Source: Dipetalonema caudispina
Taxonomy: Eukaryota > Nematoda > Chromadorea > Rhabditida > Onchocercidae
Direction: 5' to 3'
Assembly (NCBI GenBank): GCA_013365325.1
Contig: JABVXV010000024.1
Location: forward strand, 310,001 to 374,000
Length of the DNA: 64,000 nt
In this document: positions 14,373-24,912 of the stretch, piece after piece
How positions within the stretch are numbered: position 1 is the first letter of the stretch
Layout: each line of letters opens with the position of its first letter
Position numbers and translations under genes: made by a program
The notes under the pieces: model-generated
Seen by the model: the letters and a program-made list of their open reading frames with translations, nothing else
Told to the model about the DNA's origin: nothing
The model's database searches: none

Positions 14373-16207
14373 ACTGAAATTTCATATTAACAAGACAAAT
14401 GACTTGAAGAATTGGGGAAGAGATGCGATTGTGATGTTTATGAATTTGTCTATCTTCTTCTACTACGATTTCGATATAGAGTGTAATAAGGCTTGTTTAT
14501 CTTATTTATAATTCCTATCCATCTATGGTGCATATGTCTATGGACACAAATGTCGATGAGTTGTTAGACATACATTCATTCATTGGCTTTAATGATTGGC
14601 ATACAATGGCTTGGGTCCAAGTAAAAAATGGTTCAACTTGGGCAATCAATAGTTAACTAAGAGCCTGGATGAAGCCTATTTCATAACTTACTCTATCTAC
14701 TACTACTACTACTACCATTGAAAAAGTGTGAATGTGATTAGTTACCAACAAGTAGTAGAGTGAAGGGTGGAATAAAAAAGGAGAGAGAAATGCTAAATGA
14801 TTGCTAGCGAATGAATTCATACCTTCCGATATCAGTGGAAAAAAAATGTTTAGCTTCGGTTAAGCGGTTAATATTGCTTAGCTAAATTATTTCCATTTAC
14901 GCCGATGTCATTCATTTCAAGGAAAGATGGAACGAAGTGTCTTCCTCTCTCAGCATCTCAGCAGCCTTGCTCTGAACATTATGTAAAATATGAAAACTTC
15001 GAAAGCCACTTCAAATGATCGATTGCAATTGTTGCCAGGAAGATCGAGAAATCCTGTCTTGCAACCAGTAGGATATCTGTAGCAGATCAGATGGATATTG
15101 AGGGAATAAACTAATAAATGAAACATTCTATAAATGTCATTTATCTCATTATTTACTGTTTATGTAAGAAAATATCAGATAGATATGTTCCAGTTAATGC
15201 AACGTTGAATACGTACGATTTATGAAATTTACTTGAATTTAATATTATTACGTGATGATTAATTGGAAATGCATCTTATAACACATAACAATCAGTTCTC
15301 TGATAGCTTTAGTAACGACACTTTATAAAAATAACATGTTGTGTTTCACATATATGACATTACGACTGATTTGAAAGTTCAAAGTTTATTCTTTGCGGAA
15401 TATGATCATATTATTATTCATAATGTTATTTAATGCAAAACTGTATTGGAATATCATTCGATTATATTTGCTTTTGTAAATTCTTCTCAAAAAATTAGCC
15501 AATGAATTGTAGGAGGAATGAAGAAACATTTTTATAATTATGATGTGGATGTATCAATTTACATGATCATTTTATGGATAATATTACTTCCAGGCTTATT
15601 TCACTATAATATCATATATTAGCTTTGATATACAAATTTACTACGATATTTCTGAATATTTCAAATTTTTTTACTTTTTTGTATTTCTGAAAGAAAAATA
15701 AAAATGAAGAAGAAATGGCAAACGTATTATTCATCGAATACTATTGTATAGTCTACAGCTTACAAAAAGGCATTTCCCCCTTCTGAAAATGTGTACAAGT
15801 AATGAAATTCTCATATTTTTCATTGAATGATAGTAGAAAAAGAATTGAATATGAAATGGAAAAGTGATGGATAGTATTTGAATGGTATCAAAACAATTTC
15901 TTTGCTTGATACATTCCCCGTTGATTATTCGCCATCGATGAGCAAGCAATGTATACGATGCCATTCATATCCTTACTACCTATAAAAGTTTGAACAGAAA
16001 GTAAAAATTGGTCATTTCTTCATTTAAGTGAAATTTGACTCAAACGCAAAAAAAAAAGACATAATTACATCCTTTTTCGAGAAAAAAAAAGAATTTTATA
16101 TTTTTCTACAAAAATTTCCCAAAATTTTTTCTCATTCTTAAACGAAAATGCTATTCCCATGATTGTAATTGCCCACAATTGGTACTTCTGATCTCGTCAT
16201 TCGGAAA
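10277..16207. other. Long gene-poor stretch upstream of the synaptotagmin exons
   Basis: About 5.9 kb with no exon I can defend. It holds a (CT)n tract near 11969-11990, A runs near 12500, 12750 and 13690, an uninterrupted run of about 32 A at 14340-14371, and a (TAC)n tract near 14698-14715. A less AT-rich patch at 14900-15100 could carry a 5' UTR or an early synaptotagmin exon, but no reading frame there is convincing. The synaptotagmin N-terminal exon and promoter may lie here in long introns. Confidence 0.4.
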
Positions 16208-17700
16208 ATGTGGCATCGATCTGTATTGTTTTTATTTACTGCTAATATATTACGTTCCACGTTCGAGCTGGGAATTAATCAAATGGATTTTTGTTGTTCC
16301 AATACTTGTTGCTGCTCAATATGTTCCGCGGAACAATGTCAATTGTCCGATCAACCGGGGTGAATTTTCATTGTTTTAAATTTGTTTCATCTGTTTTAAA
16401 TCACTTGAAATTGATAAATTGTTATCATAATAGACGGAAGCATTTTTCATGCATTCATCATATCTCTGTAGTACAATTGTACCAAATCCTGTCAAGCAAT
16501 TCTTGTGATTCATTTGGTAATATTTAATAATAAATATTGATGCACATAATTTGCTTCAAATTAGGACAATTAACAAAAGTTTCGCTAAGGTGAAATTTTT
16601 AGAAGACAATGTCGATGCTACAATACAACCAACGTGATATGCTCGAGATTCAGAAATTTTGCTTATAAACCGGAAACAATAGAATTACCGGACAAAATGC
16701 AAATTTTTCCTGTTTTACCAGAACAGCCTCTAATGGCACAGGTAATACCAATGGATATCACAGAAATGGACATCGATCCGTTATGTTGCACCATTGGAAA
16801 TTGTCCAGCCTGGATAAAATGTAAACATCCGTTAAATGTAAAACGGAATCAAACAGGTATTCATCACAGTCCAGCAATTATTTCATAACCGTTGAAGTTT
16901 GCTTATGGATGAATAACTTAATTGTAGCAACATAATTATAATAAGAAATGAGGTTGATGTGGTAACGAACCTTCTTCAAAGATTCTACCTGAACACGGCG
17001 CTATAGGAAAGCGGAAGTTAACACAACAGATCATGCCCCCTTCTCCTAGAAGTTTGAAGCAAATTTAAAGAGACATTGTCATATACTAACCAAGTAAATC
17101 TACAATCACTTGATAGCTTTTTCAAGGATTGAATGAACTATTTGATCAAACTTTCATATTAAAAGGATAAATAGCAGAAATGAAGAAATAATGCGAAATA
17201 ATAATAAGGCAAATTTTAACTGTTTAAACTTGACATATATGATAAGAATTTTTGCTTTCAGAGATTTCATGCAAAATATTTAATAAGTAAACTTAATTTC
17301 AAGCATCTCTTGTATCGCATTACCAATAATATCAGTTGTAAAAAAGGAAGAATTACAGATTAAAATTCATCAAACGATTTTTGTTGTTATCTTTTAACAT
17401 AAACATACCCTTTTTAAAGTTTTGTTCGAACTTTCACTTGTCATAATGAAGTTCTGCGATTGTTTTTAATATCATTGATTTATTTTCATGATATAATAGA
17501 AAGTAAAGTTTATTTTAAAAAATAATTAATTTTTTTTAGCATCCCAATCAATGCCAATACCATTATTTATCATTGCTTGTATATTATTCGCTCTCATTAT
17601 TATCACAACGATTGGCCTTTGTATCGCAGCTAGCCTATACATCAACGATTCTCATAAACGACGAAATTGCAATATTTACGACAGAACTAATAGATATTGA
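16208..17700 (+). CDS. Cys-rich single-pass membrane protein, unrecognised
   Basis: Three phase-consistent exons, 16208-16359, 16603-16856 and 17540-17700, encode 188 residues ending at TGA. Residues 1-20 (MWHRSVLFLFTANILRSTFE) look like a signal peptide. A cysteine cluster follows at about residues 29-61 (FCCSNTCCCSIC, then QCQL and QCRCYNTTN), with an N-glycosylation sequon NTT. A second small cluster DPLCCTIGNCPAWIKC precedes a sequon NQT, then a strong transmembrane segment (PLFIIACILFALIIITTIGL) and a short basic tail (NDSHKRRNC). It should be a type I surface or secretory-pathway protein with an extracellular Cys-rich head. I do not recognise the family. An in-frame ATG lies upstream at 16169, but 16208 starts the signal peptide cleanly. 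The overlapping frame in exon 1 was rejected because only this frame splices in phase to exon 2. Confidence 0.68.
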
Positions 17701-18854
17701 AAGAAACGAAATCTTAAACACTTCTTTTCATTTAACTCTGTATATTTAAAATTCAGTACTTTTTATTACTTTTATAAAATGGTTCTGCAAAGAATTGTCG
17801 GTTATTCCTTTTTTTTTTCTTTTTTTGTTTTAGAAATATGTAATTCATTACTTTCCTGCAAATCTTTATTTTCATTTTACGTCATAAAATTTAATCGCTC
17901 TAAGAACTATTTTTCCTATTGCCACCTTTTACATCCTTTTTCAACTTATTTGTGGTGTATCAAATCTCATTTAGCGAAATGGAACTAGGAGAATTCTCAC
18001 AGTTATGAGAGAATTTTAATTAGCTAAAATTTTCGATTTACTGAAAGTTTTTAGAGAAATTTTTTTATTAGTTTGCGAATGATTTACAATCGAACGATAG
18101 TGAATCTGAAAATAAACTGATTAAAAAATTGATAATTTCTAGAATCTAACAACCCACGAATTTCTAGAAAGTACTTTGGACATGATCTTTCGTGTTGACT
18201 TTCCCATTGATGAAAAACATCTGCCATATAAATACTGTCATCAATTTTAACGATTAATTACTAAATGCTTTGCACGATGTACATTCTTTAATAGTTTTAC
18301 CCCAACATAGAAGTAATTTTGTTATTTAAACAAGTTACTAATTAATATCGGTGCAAGAAAACAGGTTGTAATGCAAGAAAGTATTTCTTCGTTTTAATGA
18401 AACGGAAATACTTTGCCTTACCTTAATGTTTATTTCCAATTTTTCAGTATAAACGCTGTCGATGACAATCAGCATTGTTTATTCCTAAGCTTAATTACAG
18501 TACTTCATGTTTCTCGATAATCTACCAAAATATTACTTGTTTCCTATTATTCGGAAATGTCCTTTGTAATAATCGAAATCAAACTTTATTCATACAACGG
18601 AATATGTTTTATAAATTTCATAGTATTTGTTACTTCCTGCAAAAAAGAATTATTTGTAATAAAAAAAAAAAAAAAAAACGAATAAAAATTTTATTTACAT
18701 CCGTTTCAAAATCATGCCATTCAAAGATCAAATGTCGAGCTAAATAATTTGTACAATGAAATTTACCGCAAATGAAATGAATTTATCATTTGAGCTACCG
18801 CAACTAAATTAATTCCGATGCAATAGCTACCTTTTCAGTTCATTTCAGATATTG
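17701..18854. other. Intergenic region, partly shared with the downstream duplicate
   Basis: No exon is supported. The last 200 bases or so before 18855 resemble the sequence before 20642, so they belong to a duplicated unit. A short string near 18085-18130 (AGTGAATCTGAAAATAAACT) also resembles one near 20440. An A run sits at 18661-18678. Longer open frames here are Phe/Ser-rich low-complexity artefacts. Confidence 0.5.
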
Positions 18855-19926
18855 ATGCATATGAGAAATAAACTTAATTTTGGTTCCTTGTTAATTACTG
18901 TGATTGCTATCCTGTTCCCTCTATCAGGTTTATTTTCAAATCAAGCAGATAAAATGCTGAAATCGCCGATGAGATCAGGAAGATTAATATTTACATCATG
19001 ATTACTATGTCATTAGTAATAAGACTCGTGCGCTTATTTAGCACAATCATTTCTAAGTCGTCCAACGTATGTCACTCCATGACCATAGCATCATTTCAAA
19101 GTTGTACATTGGTCACACTAGAAGAAACCATTATCATAAGCTGATAAATAATAACTTAAAATTATTTTTGAACTGTTAATTGTAATTATTAGTCTTTAAA
19201 TTTTTCATCATTGTTATTATCGTATGTTCAAATACAAAGAGATCATCTGTTAACTGATTTCTAGTCACCTCTATTTTGTTTTAGCTGTATAGCAAACAAC
19301 ATAAAGGGAAAATTAAACTTCGACTAATTAGCAATCACAATATTACTGTTCTAATTAAAGTTTAGATTGTGCAACAAAATGTTATGTTGGAAAGAATTTG
19401 AAATATATAACCCGATCCTGTGAAGGTGGTAGTACTAGCTCGAAAGGATTTGTATGTCAGAAATTCACTTGCGAAGGTGGAAAGTGTAGGTTTTTATTTT
19501 TAAAAAAATTCTGAAATCTGAAATTTGATGGGAAGTAAAATTCCTAAAATGGTGCTAAATCATTTTTTCAGTTTGTTAGCTCTTAAAGCATTAAATTTCA
19601 AGCTCAATTGTAATCATTTTTACAATTTCCCGAGTAGCAGAAACTATTGCAGATGGAAGATTCGGTTCTGATTAATATAAATTTCTAAGTTGAAAAATCA
19701 CAAAATAATGATTTCCTTTTGGTTAATAAAATTTCTTGATAATTAAGAAAAATTTAAACTCGTTAATATTAAGAAAAACTATCAAAGAGAAGTTATTTCA
19801 GCTCCATTTATATTACGAACATGTGCGAACAAACGACTTGGATGTTTGGCTGGTCCAGCAATTTGTCGTTTCAGTGGTGGTACCGGATCCTGTCAACGAT
19901 GTGACACTAATAATTGTAATCTGTGA
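18855..19926 (+). CDS. Small secreted Cys-rich protein, unrecognised
   Basis: Exons 18855-18927, 19366-19476 and 19802-19926 join in phase 1 each time and end at TGA, giving about 102 residues. Exon 1 is exactly a signal peptide: MHMRN then LNFGSLLITVIAILFPLS. The mature part begins DCATKCYVG and continues with C-rich motifs RSCEGG, FVCQKFTC, RTCANKRLGCLAG, AICRFSGG and SCQRCDTNNCNL. That makes about twelve cysteines in roughly 80 residues, enough for several disulfides. No membrane segment follows, so it is probably secreted. I do not recognise the fold. The exon 2 donor is chosen at 19477 because it keeps phase; a nearby GT at 19490 would keep one more CxxC-like segment but breaks the frame into exon 3. 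The ATG at 18855 is preferred to the one at 18861 because it is conserved in the duplicate exon. Confidence 0.66.
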
Positions 19927-20641
19927 GATATGACAGGTATTATTTTAGCAAAAAAGAAATTTTTTAATTTGAAAATGAGGAAAAAATTGTTGACTTTTGT
20001 GATATGTAAAATACACAAAGCTTTGTAAAATGTACAGAAAAAAAAAAACAATAATTTTCATAATTTAATGTTGATTGAAATTTACTTGTTCGTAATAGGG
20101 TGAAGGAATTGCTAGATATTCAAGTTAATTATCATGGGCAATAATTATCTCTTTTTCCATGATGATTATTAAATGTTATTATTCATTCATCATGAATTTT
20201 CGATGATTATTTGCAACATTTTTAAATCAGTATTGGAAGGGATTTGTTCATGAAATATTTCGATACTTGAAATGGCGTTATATGATATTTAACAAATTGA
20301 TTGTTAAATGTACATAATGCATATTTACTATCAACAAATGTTGTGATTTTAATTCTTTAAAACTTTATCATAATTGTATTGTAATCTAATCGTAAATTGT
20401 ATCAAAATTGTTAGCTATTCAAAATTAAAACCAACAATAGTGTATCTGAAAATAAATTGATCAGAAAATTAAAAGAAATGAAAGTTTCATACACATTCAA
20501 AATCATACGATCCAAAGTTCAATTTATGTTAAATGATTTAAACAAAGAAACTGATTGCAAATAAATGGATTCATCATTCAAGTTATCGGCAATTGAATTA
20601 GTTTTCAATGAAATAACCTTTACAGTTTCTTCTAAATGTTG
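19927..20641. other. Intergenic sequence leading into the duplicated unit
   Basis: No coding exon is seen. From about 20437 onward the sequence is a diverged copy of the DNA upstream of 18855. Matching strings include TCAAAATCAT at the left and TCATCATTCAAG against TTATCATTTGAG nearer the exon. Confidence 0.5.
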
Positions 20642-20714
20642 ATGTATGTTAGAAATGCATTGAGTTTTGGTTTCTTGTTAATTATTGTAATTGCTATTTT
20701 GTTCCCTTTAACGA
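20642..20714 (+). pseudogene. Orphan duplicate of the signal-peptide exon of the secreted Cys-rich gene
   Basis: This 73-base open segment has the same length and phase as the 18855-18927 exon. It reads MYVRNALSF then GFLLIIVIAILFPLT, against MHMRNKLNF then GSLLITVIAILFPLS. A GT follows at the same exon boundary (A|GTTCAT), so it could still splice. Similarity extends about 180 bases upstream and 100 bases downstream. I found no matching Cys-rich exons 2 and 3 in the following 3.5 kb, so it looks like a partial tandem duplication that lost or never received the rest. A paralogue with very diverged later exons remains possible. Confidence 0.55.
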
Positions 20715-20729
20715 GTTCATTTTAAATTT

Positions 20730-23700
20730 AAACAGGTAAAATGTTCAAAAAGTTGTCAATTAGATCACGAAGATCATTATTCACGTCATTATAGCCATAT
20801 CGGCGCCGATTTATTTAGGTTTATTATATTAAGATTCCCTCTCACAATGTTTGTAATAACCTAATTGTCATCCATCAATTCTTTATTATTTGTGTAAATG
20901 ACTTGCCTCTTTTGCTTTATTTCATAATTAGTAGTCAAAAAAAAAAAAAAAAAAACAATCAGAAAAATTAAATGACATTGCACACAAAGCGAAAAGTAAT
21001 TACAAAGAGTTGAAATAATGCAAAGAAGGCGATATTAATTAAGTGATTTATTTGGAAAAAAAAAAACTTTTTCAACAAAGAAAGTAATTTTAATTTGAAA
21101 AAAGTGAAACAATTTTCAGGTCATTTCAAATTGTTTCGCTTCAAGCTATGTGATTATTAAGATAGCTTTGTTAAGTTCACATCCTAAATAATGAAAATAA
21201 AATATTTCAAACTTTCATTTCCTCTTCCTGTGAATATGAAGTCACCAAGGTTTACTTTTTGTCTAGTTGAAAGGTCATAATAGATGGCTAGCACAGTATG
21301 CTAATTTATAGAGGAAATGGGCGAAAAGTGTACAATGACTTGCATTATCTGCATTATTCAACATATGAGTAAAAAAGTTGAATAAATTTTTGGGTGCAAA
21401 TTATGACAATGTTATATGACCGTATTTTTTGAAATTTTGGATCCCTTGTGATTCTCATTTTTGAAATCTTGAGTTTTTGAATTGTTCGTAAGCTAATAGT
21501 CATGTTTAATATTGCAAAAATATGCATTCATAGTTAACTAGTAATGTGCAAATGTTTATCTGTTACTGATTAATGTTTCAAAAATGTGTGACTCCGATCA
21601 GCTAGTGATACAGAAGTGTTCATCGGCGATCACACAAGGTTTCTCAATGGTTTATTTCAAATTAGCCAACAATTATGATGATACTCTCTCTGAACAAAAA
21701 TACTTGGTTCTATTAAGTTTTAAAGTGTATTATACTTTACTTAGTTCATTTTTAATTAATGTTTTATCAATATTGTTTGACTTTGTTTCAGTAATATTTT
21801 ACTATCTCACAGGATTTGAACTTTCATATCCCATCATGATTAGAAAGTGATAGTAAATAGGTAATGTCGAAGGAGCTCATAACTAAGTCCATAACACAAA
21901 TCCTCCAGTGGGATTAACCTACATTTTGCCAAAGCGTCGAATGAGATAAAAAAAAGTTCGCTATGACCAAGTTACACAGTCACGTACTACTGTCATAATT
22001 GCATAGCGATATATATGTATTGTAGCAAACCATTTCCAAACCGTGGGTTTACTCATGGATTGCTAAAATTTACTTTGTCTTGTTGGATAACAATGATGAA
22101 GGTTACATGAGTCGAAATGAAAACTGTAGTTCCGTGTACGATAGAAATGCCAAGTAAAAATTTAAAAATATACAGGTGCGTTAGGTTTGGAGCTGTGGAA
22201 TAGTTGGATGTTTTTGAATTTATTTTTTCCTAAAATTTAATTTATAAAGGGTAGCAAACAAATGTTGTAAGATATTCCTAATGTAAACTCATAACAATGA
22301 TTATAATGTAACAGATCAATGAGTAAGCAGTATAAGATGAACTATTTCGAATAAAGGTATAGTTACAGTACAACTTCTTGTTTTGTAGCTACATAAATAA
22401 ATTTCACACTCCTTCTCGAATCAAATTTTGGATATGTAAAACATTGCAGAAAAAAAAAATGGTCGTCGAATACCAGTAATAATAATGCCATTCACATATG
22501 CACATCTTACATGCACCATATATTTAAAAATATGAAATTCTTTAAACTGTCATTTGGAACTTTAACCCCATCCTTCATCGCGTGAATATAGGGTCAAGAA
22601 AAGATTCAAACTTTCATTGCATTTTTTCAGGAAAAGGTTTAAAATCAATAGAAAATAAGAATTAATTGCTTGCTAAAAGTAGGAAATCATTTAGGCATTG
22701 ATTTTTATCAATTACTAAAGATGTGTAATTGTATGGAATTGTTTGACACTTCAGTATGCATGAGTGAACTGATTAAATTGATTAGGAATCAATTTGATTT
22801 TTATTTAATTTACATTCCCTTTCTCTAATGTTTTCATTTTCATACAAAAATGATATTAGCAAATAGCTCTTTTCTCTCTTCACTTCTCATCCTTTCCTAT
22901 TAGCATTAAATTTCAGATATAACTGGTCTGAATTTAATTTAATAACGAAAGTGAAAAACTTAATTCGAAAAACTTCAATCAATCTTTAAATGTACTCTAG
23001 TTTTGTAACCTAAAAAAATGAGAACAGTATTTTCATCGATTTTCCGATCGCATAAAATAGAAAAGAAATCATTCATTATTAAGCGTTCTTTTTTTTCTTG
23101 TAAAATGGAAGTAATATCTTTAAAAATGAATTTCAATAATAATCATCGTTGAAATAAAAGTAAATTAATAGCTCATAAAGCAAAAAAAAAAAAAAGATTT
23201 TCAGCTACAATTTGGAAAAATATTATCACATGTATGATATTTGCTCAAAAAAAAAAATTATCACCTCTGGTTTTGATGGAAAAATTGGTTAGGAAATTGA
23301 AATTATAGAAGATTTTTTTCCATAATTTTAATTAGATGTTTGAATTTAATACAATTAATGAGCAATTATTTCGTTATTATCCCTTTGTATAATTCGTACC
23401 GTTATTATCGTTGTTGCTACTATGCTGATCATCCAAATTTCGTATTGCTATGATAATATGTCTGGTTGGCATGATCGATAACTATCAACATTGTTGAACT
23501 AGCCAGCATGATAAATATCGTACGCTTCTTCTAAGTCATTTTTTAGGGTAAATTTTGTTCAGAATTTTATTTCAACATGATATTTGCTTAGATTTTTTTC
23601 TCATGTTTGAGAGGATTGGTCAAAAGTTGAAAATCCTTCAAAAAAATCATCTACGTCTTTTAACTTAAAACTTTCTTTAATAAATGTCTTAATGATTTGT

Positions 23701-24349
23701 GAAATTTTGGGAATTAAAATGAAAAACTTATTAGGTTCATTTTAAGTTCTCATGACTTTCTAAAGAAAATAAAAAGCGCAAAACAAGAAATGTAAAATTC
23801 ATCTTTTCGAAAAGATCATAGAGGTCATTTGAAAGCTAAGCAGAAATTACGAAACTTAATTTTTACAAATTCTATATTACAAATATAAATTTGGTTATTT
23901 GTTACTGCTATTTTTGCAGTGATATTTTATAAGACGATGTAATAGCTCGGTTTCTTAAACTTTCAGGGTGTTATTTTACTCAATTTCCCGGTAATGCTTA
24001 CGTTAAATTCCAGTGCTTTCTGGAGGAATTCTGATACAAACAAATTTGAAAAAACTTTACGAATTTGTTATTCTTCAAAATTTGCCAAATTAATGTGATC
24101 TGAATGATAGACAGAAAGTAAAAAGACAGTAAGAAAAGATTTCAAGTGAGTAGATAGTTTTATCTTCCTTTCACATTTGAAATTTCTTACATAATCCAAC
24201 ATTCACGAAATTTCATCTAAAACGATTCGTCAAATGTCGGCAAAAAAAGGCAGTGGAAACTTGCACTTCGTAAAATCGAAATTTAACAATTTTTGGTTTA
24301 AATTTTATAGTTCTTCAATGCTTTTTATAGCTTGTAGCAATTTTTTATT
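20730..24349. other. Gene-poor stretch
   Basis: About 3.6 kb with no gene I can support. An A run lies at about 20938-20956. One short segment, 21584-21639, has exon-like base composition: it opens with ATG, reads MCDSDQLVIQKCSSAITQ, and ends at a CACAAG|GTTTCT donor-like site. It shows no family similarity and I find no partner exon, so I do not call it a gene. Confidence 0.4.
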
Positions 24350-24553
24350 TCAAATTTTGTAACTATTCAGCAATGATATGAGCATTTCATTTACGGACTC
24401 TTTCTTTCTTTTTTCTTGAAGCCATCGCTCCAAATCCCACATTTGAAGTCCGTCGTTATCAGTGCTTATAATCGAATTTGCTGCAACTATTGATAACAAT
24501 GATATGGTAGAAATAATCAAAAGGTAAAGGAATTTCGAGTTTGATGAAATCAT
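24350..24553 (-). CDS. Possible short secreted peptide precursor (67 codons)
   Basis: A single open frame starts with a plausible signal peptide (SKFLYLLIISTISLLSIVAA) and is followed by an acidic-to-basic stretch NSIISTDNDGLQMWDLERW, then LQEKRKKES. The dibasic KR and KK would suit processing of a neuropeptide-like precursor. A GTAAAT donor right after KKES would allow splicing in phase 0, so the true 3' end is uncertain. No family is recognised. Such short open frames arise by chance in AT-rich DNA, but a hydrophobic N-terminus followed by a charged, Trp-containing region is less usual for noise. Confidence 0.3.
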   Translation of the reverse strand: MISSNSKFLYLLIISTISLLSIVAANSIISTDNDGLQMWDLERWLQEKRKKESVNEMLISLLNSYKI

Positions 24554-24912
24554 TAGTTACACATCTAATCATAGTGCTCCAGACTTAGCCATAGGAAAAA
24601 AAGTTGATAACTGAATTAAAACTAGTAAATTTTTTAAATATTAAAAGTGAGAAAGGTTGTGTAGTAGTAATAGTAGTAGGTAACAAATGACGACATTGAC
24701 AGTTGCTGCAAAATTTTTGAGTGTGGTATGTATGGAGAATGTTTCAAGGTGGGGAGATGAAAAGCTGTAACATTGCCTTGGAAAAAGTTCAAGGAAAGTT
24801 GAGATAGAAGGAATGTCGAAATAATGGACAAGTAACAGTCAATTGGATTAGCGGATAGACGGACGATTATTCAAATCAGACCTCAGAGAAAGGATAATCC
24901 TGGAATTTCAAT
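24554..24912. other. Intergenic gap between divergent small genes
   Basis: This 360-base gap separates the minus-strand peptide ORF from the plus-strand five-exon gene. If both are real it would be a shared divergent promoter. It contains a (TAG)n-like stretch near 24662-24678. An open frame on the minus strand here looks like repeat-driven noise (poly-Tyr). Confidence 0.4.

Noticed and set aside
16179..16379. Alternative frame over exon 1 of the Cys-rich membrane gene (contains IFVVPILVAAQYVPRNN)
   Set aside because: Its donor phase gives an immediate stop in exon 2, while the Cys-rich frame joins cleanly.
21584..21850. 88-codon open frame starting MCDSDQLVIQKC
   Set aside because: Only the first 18 codons look coding; the rest is hydrophobic AT-driven sequence and no partner exon was found.
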